Below are positions 12,668 to 24,278 of a stretch of DNA of 64,000 nucleotides, one piece after another; position 1 is the stretch's first letter, and the number at the start of each line of letters is the position of its first letter. The stretch is from Anastatus disparis (Eukaryota; Arthropoda; Insecta; Hymenoptera; Eupelmidae): NCBI GenBank assembly GCA_017163975.1, contig JAFFSR010000242.1:7093001-7157000 (forward strand), read 5' to 3'. The notes below the pieces were generated by a model. The model had not been told where the DNA came from. It saw only the letters and a program-made list of their open reading frames with translations, and made no database searches. The position numbers and the translations under genes are program-made.

Positions 12668-15572
12668 TAAAGCTCATTTCACTAAATTGAATTAAGTAAC
12701 AATCATCTAAATCGTCCAATTTTCTATAAAATAATTACTATATAATTACTTTTTTGATTTCTATTTGAACTTCCAAACATATTTTGAGTTCACATCTTTT
12801 TTATTTACGAAACACTCAATTATTAGAAATGACATTATCGACAATTTGTAAAAAAAAATTTAATATTAATATTTTCAGGATTATTAAATAAGTTATCAGG
12901 TAAGTATAAATAATGTCAACAGTTATATATTGTAATCACAAAGCTTTCAATCTCGTAACATAAGATTAAATAGTCTCATATACATTAATCAATACTTTTA
13001 ATTTCCTTTAACTGCATAATTAAATAAAAATCTTAATAAGCATCATAACTTATTCTGCTGAGAATGAAAGAAAAAAATTCCTTGATATTACATTCGATCG
13101 AAATAAAAATTTAATCGTATCTCATGTGTTTTACATAAAAATTATTTGCACGTGTATACATACAAGCTTTAAATGAAAAGATAAAAATTGACATACGACA
13201 TTTTAGCATATAATTACAATAACTTAGAAAAATTCCTTTCCGGTCGTTGTCATTAATTAAATATCGTATCTTACTTACGTTGACTTTTAACTCAAGTATA
13301 TATAGTTTTGAAAAGAGAAAAGGAGAGAGATAGAGAGAAAGGAAAGAAAAAGGAATACTATAAACAATTTTCCTTCAAGAGTCGCCAGACTGTCTTGCGC
13401 GTGTACATTAGAAATAAATGGCTTTAGAGTATCAAGTGGAGGGCCTCTCTATACAGCACTTAGTATTTATAATAATCTAGTTGCGTATTACTTTTAATGT
13501 GTAATGCTTAAGCTTATGTACTCGAAGTGAGACCGCAAACAAATACACGTGTTTGCGCATGTGCTTTCTTATATATACACCACAAAATTCTGCCGGTTTC
13601 AAATTGCGTCATAGTTTTTTAAAATATCGTATAACATAATACTAATGAATAAGGATGGAAAAAATTTTCTTTTTTATAAGTTGGAAGAAGAAAAGTATAA
13701 TACTGAAAAAAAGGAAAAAGTTAAAATATTTTTGTTTTCTTTGGCTTGAGGTGAATCGAGAAATAAAGTGTACGTTGTGTACACGTGAGAAAGAATGATT
13801 ATTATAGGAACTTTCATGACATAACTCAGTTCCACCTTTTCTCAAATATTTTTTAGCAAACAAAGAATATTTTTTTCCTCCTCTTTTTGGTGCTTAAGAT
13901 TTTTTTACTCAAGTAGACATTACTATTTAGTGATTCGATAATATGAGAACGTTTACGAAGCCATTGATGCGCTGCATGATAAAAATACAAATAAATATTG
14001 TTTTAGGATTATGAAAGCACACCTTAAATATTTATTATTATTTATGATTATCGTTAGTTGGAGATATAAAGAAATATGATTACTACTTTGATAAGATTTT
14101 TAAGAATTTTTAATAATACATGGCATTAAATGTTTATTCACAAAATGTAATGATTTTCATTTTTAAAATGTTTGCGATTGATGTTCATTATATATAAATG
14201 GCATTTACATAGAAAAATTAAAAATTAAAAAGAAGAAATGAATGAGGTTAATTTTCAGTCATAAAGATATTTAGAATTGATATTGCAAATAGATGCAATC
14301 GGAATTTTAATTAATGATTATGTACATTTCATTTATTATCGACACAATTGAGAAAAAATAATTATTATTTATAGATGCTATAACAAATTATTCAATTGGT
14401 GTAAATTTACATTACATTTTATGTAGGATAATGACACTCGTATTTCCTTATATGCTTGAATTAGTGCAACATTTTTCAAAGTCAAAAGCCACTTCTTTCT
14501 TTTATCTAGCTTTTATTTTATAAGTTGATTTGCTGGTTAAGAGTTATGGTGTTTTGTCAAGTATACCGCTTGTTCCACCAATCTTATATCTAAATTATAC
14601 AAAGCATATAATTCTATTACATTCTTAATGTAACTTACTGTTGCATTCACGTAACCGGCGATTCATTAAACTAGAAATTTGATTTTGCGAGCGCATTGTT
14701 ATTTTCAGTGTCTAGATGTAATAACGTATATTTTGTTCCTGTGAGAGATAACAATACGACGTGTATGAAGTGTAAGGAACATAATACATAATTTGGCTGA
14801 TTGGATCATACTTACATCAATTTTTAATAATTTTTTTTTATAATTAGGTACTAAAAGTTAAATTGTTTTTTTTCATAAATAAGCTATTGAAATTTTAATA
14901 TTGTCATGCAAAAGAAGAATTAATAGTATATCCTGTAAAGAATTGGTTATGCTAAAAAAAATGACATACTGTTTTATATATATATATATAGATATATATT
15001 ATACATCTATTGATAAGGTCCGACCAGAGATTAGTTAGCTTTATATATTTGTATGCCATACCCTTTAATAACTCAGTCCTATTCTGTCGGTAAAAAATTG
15101 AACACTATCGTTAATCTTTGCTACCGAATAAAAAGTCAACAATTAAACACACATTAATTTTTTATAAAATTATTATTGTGTCAACTTATTGTTAAAAACT
15201 TTTATGTTATATTAATTTAAAAAACACAAAGCGAATCAAATATCAATAAAATTTTAACAAATTCTTGTGAGAAATTCTCTAGGAACGTCAAGTTATCTTG
15301 ATTATTGATTAAGTATTTCATATAATAATTAGGAACCAAACAAATTTTAATAAATAATTTTAGTTCGTAATTTTGATTTATACGAAAAGGGACCTTTTTA
15401 TATGAATGTATATTAATATACGAATGTAATTTCCGCGCATATAGTTACGAAAAAATATAAATCAGTAATTTACACATAAATTTAAAAAAAAATTGAAGCT
15501 TGTGAAGTTACATAAACCCTTAAGCAGCTGTTATTCGTATCAAATTCAATCAAAGTATTGAACAATATTGCG
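12668..15572. other. AT-rich non-coding DNA
   Basis: No supported gene. It holds a purine-rich GAGA-like tract at about 13315-13355 and a TA run at about 14977-15000. The last 40 bases lie just upstream of the next gene and contain no obvious TATA box at a fixed distance. Confidence 0.5.
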
Positions 15573-16002
15573 ATGGCTCCTAGTGAACACAAAAGTATTG
15601 ATAATGTTGCGATGGCTTCTAATCAACATAACACATCTTCATCAAGATATCATCCAGAGCAAATGAAGAGAATCATGAAGGAGTGTTTAGGGGACTATAT
15701 CCCAGTGCGGCGTGGTCCACCTCCCAAAATCATACCGCCAGGTATTCCTCAATCACTGAGCGATCAATCTAAGCTTCGTCCATCAAATACTAAGAGACGG
15801 CGATGTAAAATTAGACCGGTTGATCCGGTATTATTAAGATGCCAAAATATCTTTAAAGGTATTAATTTTATTAACTTCTATCATTTTACCTACCTTATTT
15901 AAAAATAATCATTTGCAGAAAAGAGAATTAGATTGTCAGAAATTTTTAGATAAATTTAATCCTCCTTTCGGTCAGCATGACAAGAACATAAAAAAGTTAT
16001 AA
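15573..16002 (+). CDS. small basic hypothetical protein, probably two exons
   Basis: The first ATG in a good context (GCGATGG) is at 15573. The frame then runs open for about 95 codons. The N-terminus holds a near-repeat (IDNVAMAS after an initial MAPS). Then comes a Pro-rich stretch with RRGPPPKIIPPGIP and a basic KRRRCKIRP segment that could be a nuclear signal. A donor (AAAG then GTATTA at 15858/15859) and an acceptor (TTTGCAG ending at 15918) define a 60-base intron. With that pair the second exon ends at 15951-15953. The other frame of exon 2, ending at 16002, looks more protein-like. It would need an upstream phase-0 donor, for example at 15827/15828. I recognise no family. Confidence 0.45.
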
Positions 16003-16008
16003 AAAAAA

Positions 16009-16245
16009 ATAATTGTAAATAAATTTAATATTTGTTATAAGATTTAAATAAATTAATGTTTAAAAATTTGTATAAATAATTACATATGTAAGATTGACGA
16101 AAAGTATATGACGGCGAAGTAAGGCAGTTAAAAAAATTGTAAATAAATAAAACATTTGTAAATAATTTTAATATTTGTAACGCAACTAATGTTTAAAAAT
16201 TTGTACATATAATAATATATAAGACCGACGAAAAATTTATGCATA
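16009..16245. repeat. two tandem degenerate units of about 125 bp
   Basis: Two similar AT-rich units follow one another. Both carry ATTGTAAATAAA, TTTAATATTTGT, AATGTTTAAAAATTTGTA and then AAGA(T/C)(T/C)GACGAAAA. They sit just 3' of the small gene, so they may lie in its transcript tail. Confidence 0.55.
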
Positions 16246-17543
16246 ATTTAAACTTTATAAAGAAATATTATATATGTTTTTAAATATATGTTGTAAATAT
16301 ATTTGACATATAATAAATCTTTAGGTAAAATTCATAATTAAGTTTTCCTTATTTATATACATTCGACTTGTATGTAAAATTTGGGGCACATCTATTTACA
16401 TTTTTTAAAAGTGTAACTTACTTTATTCGAAGTATCTTATCATTATCTGATTGTCTATACACTTATTACAATTCTAAATATAATTTTAATTTATTCAAAT
16501 AAATGCAATTCGATTACAAACACAAATTAAAAACAGAAGTTCTATACAATTTATACAAATATTATGGTTGTGCATCGCAATTTTTGGTTAAATCAAACAT
16601 TTCATTATTAAAATAGCAATAATTAATATGTTAATATCAAAATTATCTTGCCATTTAAAAATTTATCGAAATATTGAATTTAAAATAAGTTTGATTTATA
16701 TTACAAATAATCTTTTGTTAATAATTACGAAAAAAAGTTTTTTTTTTTATTTACTTTTAAATAATTTATCATTTTAATTTGCAATGTGCCTACTTACCTT
16801 GATTTATATCTCAAAGTACCCTTATATAAAAAGGAAATTGACATAAAAACATGTTTGTCTTGATATCATTATTGCATAAAATTACAAAATAGTAAAAATT
16901 AATAGTATATGCCATATTGTTTGGTTCTAAAAACTGTTTAAAACGTGTATATATATTTTAAATGAATATTATTTTAGAAGAAATACTCCAAAACATGAAA
17001 AGTGTGTCTATTGACTTCGCTCTCTCTTGTATAAATATTGTTTATTTTCTATATGTTTATCTTATGTCTGTTATATTAAACATAAATAATCTTTTTAAAA
17101 ATAATAAAAAATCATAATTATAATATTTTTTAAATAAAAATTACTCTATTTTATTCTTAAATAAATAAAAAGTATCTATATTTTAATATATTTTGTTCTT
17201 ATAATAAATATTTAAGCTATTTCATTTATTAGTAATAAATTTATTCGTTAAAAACTTATTGTCAGATTAATTTATGTTATTTATGCTTTAAACATTAACT
17301 TATAAATCTTAGATGCTTGCTTTTGGAAAACACTATTATTTGTAACATAGATATATTCACATTAATTTGATAAGTGATATCTAAATTTTAAAAACAGTTT
17401 CGTTAGTTCTTATAATCCAGTGTACCAACACTATATTTATATATTATTAACATGCAAAAAAATTAAAACTATAAAACGCTATTATTTAGGTATATGTAGG
17501 GCTTAATTTTGCATGTTTTACATTATGGAAGCAACATATTTCA
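16246..17543. other. AT-rich non-coding DNA
   Basis: Very AT-rich; I see no gene or repeat that I can support. Confidence 0.5.
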
Positions 17544-17545
17544 TA

Positions 17546-17779
17546 CACTGACAGAAATGTTATCTAGAGGCGAACGGAATATACTTAGTCCTAGTATAAA
17601 TATGTTTGTTTTACGTCCCAGCAGAAATCCACTTGAAGGTAACATAATATCTTTGCAGCAAAAACTGCAATTTTGATTCAAATATTTAGTTACTTGCATC
17701 TAATGGATTTAGTTTTCCATCTAAATGATACATCAATAAGGAGTCATCCACTTGCTGTGAGATAACTTTTCTGTCAGTG
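17546..17779. mobile_element. MITE with CACTGACAG ends and TA duplication
   Basis: A 234-bp element beginning CACTGACAGAAATGTTATCT and ending in its near-complement. TA lies on each side (17544-17545 and 17780-17781). The terminal repeats are about 20 bases. There is no coding capacity, and the minus-strand frame across it (17686-17925) is spurious. The CACTG terminus recalls two other elements in this window, at 31665 and 50592. Confidence 0.75.
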
Positions 17780-18027
17780 TATATAGACCATATAGCATTA
17801 ATCCTTATTTTAAGAATACTATGATTGATAATATGCTTTAACCCATATTTTAACTTACATACTTTTTTTCTATAAATAAGAAAGAAATAAGAGCGAGTGT
17901 TATCAGTTATTGCAGAACCAGACAAGTGGTACGTTAAAGCGTATTACGCATAACAATATATTTAACTTTAGGATAAATTTAATTAAATTTAATACTTTAC
18001 AGCTTTAAGGAATTATAAAAATTAAAA

Positions 18028-18504
18028 ATGGCTCATTTTCAAGAATATAAGCATTCAGCGGTCCATTCCAAGATGAAAGATGTATTAAATGAAGAATTAT
18101 TTCTTAATTTTAAATATGCCTCAATTCGAAATAATACGACAATCACATTGTGCCAACAGTTACCAAATAAATTGAAAATTTCTGACAAACCATCACAAAA
18201 AAGAGTAAAAATGGAAAAGGAAGCTGAAAGATACGATAAGTGTAACAAACTTGACGAAAATAATAGATCGTTACATTACAAAAAGAAAATTGAACAAAAA
18301 ATCAAAGAAGATAGAACAATATTCAAAAGGCCAAAAATTTACGAATGTGAATACTGTTTACAAAATTTTATATTTATAAAAAGTTTTTTCAAACATATTC
18401 GTGGACATAAGATTAATAATAGATGTATTGGATGTTCTCGAAGGTTTCGGAACAGCATTAAGAGAAATGTACATCAGTTGGAGTGTTATGGGCAAGCCGT
18501 ATAA
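18028..18504 (+). CDS. two-finger zinc-finger protein, 158 aa
   Basis: The start ATG sits in AAAATGG and the frame is intact to a TAA. The middle of the protein is strongly basic and Lys/Glu-rich (about residues 50-100) and may bind nucleic acid or carry a nuclear signal. The C-terminus holds a classical C2H2 finger: CEYC, then 12 residues, then H, three residues, H (about residues 110-130). It is followed at once by a second, variant finger with the pattern C-x2-C-x12-H-x3-C (CIGC ... HQLEC). Two adjacent fingers suggest sequence-specific DNA binding, though RNA or protein binding is possible. It may be a short lineage-specific gene or the tail of a longer one. An AATAAA follows at about 18610. 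Confidence 0.65.
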   Translation: MAHFQEYKHSAVHSKMKDVLNEELFLNFKYASIRNNTTITLCQQLPNKLKISDKPSQKRVKMEKEAERYDKCNKLDENNRSLHYKKKIEQKIKEDRTIFKRPKIYECEYCLQNFIFIKSFFKHIRGHKINNRCIGCSRRFRNSIKRNVHQLECYGQAV

Positions 18505-19584
18505 TCAAAATTTTATTATATTGTGTATGATAGTGTATAATTTTATGTTAATATGTAATTTTAAATAATTTCATACAATCCAGAAACACGTATAATAGTA
18601 TTTTCTTATAAATAAAAATCTATGAGAGAAATAGCGATCATTATATTTGTGAATGATATTACATTTGTAAACACTTTCGTCTTATTAAAAACAAATATAA
18701 ACAATAATAAATATTTAAATATATAGAAATTAAAATATTTTTTTCATATTATATTAATTATACGTAACTCACAGAAAGCATGAATAAATATTTCTCTAAA
18801 TTCTCAATATTTATTGAAAAATACACAAAATCTATAAGTTAATAATTTTTATATAAATTCTGATTATTATAAGATTTACAAATTAACATTATTAAAATAT
18901 TTATTTTTTCTTAATATTTAAAAAAATTCATAATATGATTCCAAATATTACTTTAGATATTATTAATATATTTTAAAACTATGATGTAATTTTTATTTCA
19001 AATTTTTTCTATCATTGAAATATAATAAAAAAATAGAAAAGTGATTCGAAATTCAGCACATTTCCAGAGCTAAATTTCAAAGATGTCTAAAGGTTTAATT
19101 TATAAAAAAGGGAAAAAAAAGTTTCAACAAACAGAACAAATGCCATTTATATAACGTATCAAATGCATATACATTCGCAAAATAAATGTCAAATGTTTTC
19201 GTTAAAAACAGCACGTAATCTTCATTTAGTATTGGACCACCCATATACATGTAACCAGTATATTATTAAACCATTAATATTGAACTCGTAAAATTTCCAA
19301 TTGTTAAGGTTTCACATCAACATACATATATATACAAATATGCGTATGTGCACACAAATCAATATATGGGAAAAGTACAGTGATAAGGTTAAAATATCAG
19401 TAATCTGAGTAGTCCGTTTGCTTAAGGCAAAAAATCAAGAATTTATTTTTTATTTAGTTCTTGTTATGAATGCATTGTACCAAACAATTCTTTTCGCACA
19501 GGTTTTTTTTTTCCTTTTTGTTTTTTGCGCCCTTTGCATTATTATTGTAATACATGTAGGTACATTATGTCCGTCACTGTATTA
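18505..19584. other. AT-rich non-coding DNA
   Basis: Apart from the 3' flank of the zinc-finger gene, with polyadenylation-like AATAAA words, I see nothing supported. Confidence 0.5.
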
Positions 19585-19620
19585 AACGTGTATAGCTACA
19601 TATATATAGCTATACACGTT
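19585..19620. repeat. perfect 14-bp-arm palindrome
   Basis: AACGTGTATAGCTA and its exact complement flank an 8-base CATATATA centre. It lies about 240 bases from the GC-richer island at 19855-20000. It could be a cruciform or a dimeric protein site. Confidence 0.7.
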
Positions 19621-19854
19621 GAATACAGAGCGCAGCTGAAAAAAGGTGAATGACCGACGAAGTGGTGTGTATGCCTTTAAGAGAAAGAAAGAGAGAAATA
19701 AACATGCTGTAGCACAAGTATTCGATCTCCATGTACAGCAGCCAATAAGCCGACAGCTCTCCTTTGGATACGTACAATTTCTTTATATACATGTATATAT
19801 ATGTATATGCTAAAAAGCTTAAAATTTATAAGCGAACGAAGTGTATATAAAACC

Positions 19855-20000
19855 GTATATGAGCTCGCAAGTGCTCCATGGTTCACGATGTCGTAGCCGA
19901 CTGACCGAAAACTCAATTAGCCTCCAACCAAACGCACAACACCAGGAAGGGAATTTAAGCCAATTCGAGGTTATTGAACTCACGGAGATCGCCGTTGTGT
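19855..20000. promoter_or_regulatory. GC-richer island, possible promoter or untranslated exon
   Basis: About 145 bases of clearly higher GC content in AT-rich DNA. On the minus strand it includes GGTCAGTCGG, containing the arthropod initiator core TCAGT, followed 22 bases later by ATG in ACCATGG with a short 16-codon frame. The plus-strand frame (19841-20140) is open but has no recognisable domain. A start-site region or a non-coding first exon is an inference only. Confidence 0.25.
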
Positions 20001-20004
20001 ACAT

Positions 20005-21860
20005 ATATATATGTGGTAGTATTACTTATTATATATTGCAGCATAATCCAACTGATACTTACTCTTATTGTGGTTATACTTTTGAAATGAGCTTGAACTT
20101 TAATAAAAATTCCTTTAAACAATTCCATTGTTATTCCTAAATTACTAATGAAAACCAACAAAAAAAAATTTTTTTTAAATTAATATCCTAAGAAGATATG
20201 AATAGTAAATATATCTACTTGATTAGAGAAAGAAATATAACTTTTATTTTATTATTTATTGATAAAAAATTCATAATTTAACAGTAAAAAAGTCCTAATT
20301 TTAGAAGAATATTCGAGTTTTGAAGATAAAATTTTCCTCCTCATGATATTAGCCATAAAGAGTTCTCCTTATTATATTGGTGAATGTAATCATGAAAATT
20401 AAATTATTACTTATGCTATAGAAATAATAAAAAGAATTAAATAATTATTTAGAGTTTTAAATAATTGAATTTTTTGAAATTTTAGTTAATCTATTTTTGT
20501 TTTCAAGATTACAAAGATTCGAACGTTTCAATTGTTTTTTTTTCAGCCAAAAATTTACAATACTGAAGCATTTTAATCGATTAATTCAAATGAAAGTATT
20601 AGAAGTATCGATCGTTGATAGAAAATTTTCTTAATTAAAAAAATAAAGAGAGGAAATTTAATAAATAATAACAAGGAATTACAAATTTCGTGATCAGATT
20701 AAAAACAATATTCAGAATTGTTTTGATTTCGATTTTTTTTCACATTGAATAACTATGCATTTTGCGTGGGTGATAACAATTTATCCACTTTATGCTGAAG
20801 GTTTGGTTTATAATTTTGATCACGCCTTGTTGAGTATTGCGACTTATGTTGTATGTTTGTAAAAAAGAATGCTTTCCGGTACTAATAATATTAATGGATT
20901 CTTTGTATGAAATGATTTGCAAATAGTTTTATGAAAATTTGTATAAAAAAGGTAATTTTCTATTTAATTAATAAACGAACTGTATTGTACACGTAAAAAA
21001 ACATTTTTAAACCCCGATTCATACATATAAAGTATTCTGATATCCACGTGTCATTCTAAATAATAAAAAAGCAAATAAGTTCGTTGTATCGTCGCGAAAT
21101 ATTTGTAATGCGAACAATATTAGCTTGATCAAGCGATTTTTGTAAAAACTAAAATAAAAAAAGAAACTGCTAGCTAAGCTAATTTTGTAATAAAAGGATG
21201 AAGTTTAAAAGTTGTCAATGGCACACACTAATTAAGAAGGATGTCATCAGTTGTTATAACTCAAAATCGATTTTTAATTTGCACACTATAAAGCTCACAC
21301 AAGCATTACATAATTTGACCCATTATTTATAGTTCGGAAAATTGAAAGAGACACGCGGTTATAAACTGATCTGAATTACTGGTCTAGATTAAAATGTATT
21401 ATGATGCACTTATCTTAATTAACAGCTTTTATCTATTTTACTGATTTGTTAATCGATGGAAAAAGGGAGATAAAATTTAAAACCAATTTTTTTATTGCCT
21501 ATTATACACTTTGAAAGATTCTTAAAAAATAATGGTTTGATTAGTGGTTTATTATTTTTTTTTTTATTTAACATTTTAAAAATTGTTTATTATATTATTG
21601 ACCTATATGATAAGTCATCTGAAAAAATAATTTTTATTAATTATTATTTCATAATGTTGTAATTGCTATTATTATTCAAATTTTAGGTACTTAATTAATT
21701 TTTATAAAGATAAAACAAACATTACTTATTTGCAAATCTCAAATCATTTAAAGAAATATTAAAAAAAAAATAAATCATTATATACTTGTTATACAACGAT
21801 TCCCATCAATTTTAATCATCGAAGAATCATAAGCAACTCGAGAAGTAATGAGGAAGCAAA
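20005..21860. other. AT-rich non-coding DNA
   Basis: No gene or repeat that I can support. Runs of A and T are common. Confidence 0.5.
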
Positions 21861-21869
21861 TCTTTCTTT

Positions 21870-22185
21870 CGCTCTCTCTCTCTCTCTTAAGATTTCGGGT
21901 ATATACGCTGCCAAGAGACAAACCAGTGCGGCTGTAGGTCGCCGACCTGTTGCCGTTGGTCAGTGATATTTAGCCACTATGTCATTCTTCGTACTTTTTT
22001 TTTCTTTCTCTCCCAACATGTCATACATATATGTATCCCAAGGCAATACTTGTTGTCTTGAGGTCCTTAACCCGAACGCATTATTATAATACGCAAGTAC
22101 TTGCACGTATTATGAAGCGGTTCAACAGCTACATGAGTGCGCGATATGCATTCAATGAGTGTAATACGCAACCGGTAATGCAAAA
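21870..22185. promoter_or_regulatory. GC-richer island next to a CT run
   Basis: A CT-repeat (GAGA-factor-like when read on the other strand) at about 21872-21888 adjoins a GC-richer stretch containing GTTGGTCAGTG, which again has a TCAGT core. No coding frame is evident. A promoter or enhancer is possible from base composition alone, and the confidence reflects that. Confidence 0.2.
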
Positions 22186-22550
22186 AAAGAAAATCATACA
22201 TAAGAATTAAATCAATAAAATGCAGCCTAAGTTGTATCTACAACTCATAATTTTTCATTATTCATTTAAATTATTTATTAAATTTTTTCTTTATTCCAAT
22301 CAAAATGAAAGCAAGACTGATTGTGTTGTCAATTAAAATTGAAATAAAAAAAAATTAATATTTACAATCAATAAAGTTAACTATTACCTCTATGTTTTTG
22401 CATTGTTTCATGACTTATTGATAAAAATAGAAGATAATATAAAAATCAACAATAGAATGTATCATTTACTAATTACATAAATTACACATATACTTTTATT
22501 TACATATAATTTTTTATAAATATATATAGAAGCTTATAAAATCTTGCCTT

Positions 22551-22721
22551 TGAGGTCTTCAGTGGCTCATTCGGTTGAGCGATCGATTCGAAACCCAAAG
22601 GCCCGAGTTCGATTATCGGTCTCGGTGCTTTGTTAAAAAACACACTGAAAACTTTTGTTACTAATGAGTATCACAATGATTACATAAATACAGTGACGTT
22701 AAATAAAAAAATAAAAAAATA
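22551..22721 (+). mobile_element. tRNA-derived SINE, copy 2
   Basis: A tRNA-like head (TGGCTCATTCGGTTGAGC as an A-box region, then GAGTTCGATTATCGG as a B-box region) is followed by a body and an A-rich tail of AAATAAAAAAATAAAAAAAT. A perfect 13-bp target duplication, AAAATCTTGCCTT, flanks it (22538-22550 and 22722-22734). The body aligns with the minus-strand copy at 9043-9249. The fresh tail and perfect duplication suggest it is the younger of the two. Confidence 0.85.
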
Positions 22722-22734
22722 AAAATCTTGCCTT

Positions 22735-23591
22735 AATTTATAATTACTGCATTTTAAGCAAACACTCTGCATAACTTCCTCTAGGGTCTGTAACACTTTG
22801 TCTTATCTCTATGAGAAACCTTGAACTTCATAGTGTACACAGGAGGAAAAATTGTAAACCTTTAAAATGACTTTGATATGACAGAAGAGAAATGCTGACC
22901 TACTTTTTTTCGTATCGCACACATCTAAATTTACATCTAGTAGTGCATGTTGAAATTTTTTTATTTTTTATTCATTTAATAAAATTTTTTAGTCACGTAT
23001 CTGACACTGTTAAATATGTTAAATAATTTTGATATATTATCAATTTTAGTTTTATTATTTTTATTTTTCTACATACAATAATACCATAAATCATATCAAC
23101 ATATGATTTATGGTATTATATTAATTTGATACAAATATTTTAAGGCTTCAATTATTTATTTGTTTAAATTTAGTATTTATTTTTATGATTAAATGTTTAA
23201 TTTAAATATAAATTTTATAAAAAGTTAAAATTTTCACGAGGAATGTAAAATAGATTAAATACATTTTTTTATCACACCGGTTTTAAAAATAAATTCTCGC
23301 CAAATGTGAAGAAAAAAAAATAGAAATACAAGCTATACTACTACTATTAATACTTACACCTGGTCTAAGCTGGTTTAAAAATAAACGCACGTATGGCAGA
23401 TAATAAAGAATGGTCTTAACAAATCGCGAATATTCGGTAAACTTATATATGTATACATACATACACTAAAGTATATCTCTTCTTTTTTTCTTCTTTTTTT
23501 TTTCATTGGCCATTCGAGGATACGGTTTTTGGAGCGAACTCGACCTAATTTCTAACGGCCAATTCAGGTCTGTCAAAATGAGCCTTTTTAC
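22735..23591. other. AT-rich non-coding DNA with one strong palindrome
   Basis: Holds the 19-bp-arm palindrome at 23078-23119. No gene is seen up to the exon that starts at 23592. Confidence 0.5.
23078..23119. repeat. perfect 19-bp-arm hairpin
   Basis: The left arm ATAATACCATAAATCATAT and its exact complement surround the 4-base loop CAAC. It could extrude as a cruciform or be the hairpin of a small RNA. No target duplication is visible. Confidence 0.75.
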
Positions 23592-23756
23592 CTGTTAAGC
23601 TTCTCTCTGATGCGATACTGTGTGTAAGAGTTGTACGAGAAGAGGAAGAAGTGCCGAAAGGAATAACGGGCTTCTTGTCCAAAAAAGAACCCGCGGGGCC
23701 CCACCGTAATCGTTGTTCTGTTAGAAGGCTCAATAGAGCAAAACCAGCTTCTATGC
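23592..23756 (-). CDS. internal coding exon of an unrecognised gene
   Basis: On the minus strand a pyrimidine-rich acceptor (CTTTTTTTTCTAG) is followed by 165 open bases and a consensus donor (TTAACAG then GTAAAAAGG). The exon is a multiple of three, so both ends share one phase. It is far more GC-rich than its surroundings. The peptide begins IEAGFALLSLLTEQRLRWGP and goes on with a Ser/Thr-rich part containing GTSSSSRTTLTHS, like a disordered tail of a larger protein. I cannot name the family. Partner exons must lie at a distance, which would make much of the upstream AT-rich DNA intronic. This is the best-supported host exon in the first half of the window. Confidence 0.55.
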
Positions 23757-24278
23757 CTAGAAAAAAAAGTTGGAAACAAGAATAACCAGAAATTGTTGTT
23801 CTAATACAAGAAAATAGTATGCGAATTTTTATATGATCTTAAATACATACATATACTCACACATAAATGCATGGAAATCTGCAAATATACACACACACAA
23901 GTTTAACAATTTTGCTATTATATTTGAAACGTGAGATTATACTAGTTTGACGTTACCTATGTCCTATTCTTTTTAGCTGTGTTAAAATATTGTGAATTTA
24001 TAATTGATTATTTTTCATTGATTCAATTTGAATCGGTGAATATTAGCTTACATTTATAAAATGTGTGCCGATTCGAAGATTTATAGAATAATTAATTTTG
24101 TTATTTAGATATTGATTTTGTAGCATTTTTTAGATAATTTTTCGATTGTATTAGTTGTTTTAAAGAAACGCGCTGCACTGATAAAAAGGAATCATAACAG
24201 CTAAGTCGTGATGAATTACGACCCAAAATTTTCATAACAGTTGAGCCAAATGAATATTTCTTAAGAGTTAAGAAATAT
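23757..24278. other. AT-rich non-coding DNA
   Basis: Nothing supported between the minus-strand exon and the left end of the segmental duplication. Confidence 0.5.

Noticed and set aside
17686..17925. A 79-codon minus-strand gene
   Set aside because: It straddles the right end of a MITE and has no coding character.
22553..22627. A tRNA gene on the plus strand
   Set aside because: Same reasoning: it is the head of a SINE with a perfect 13-bp duplication.
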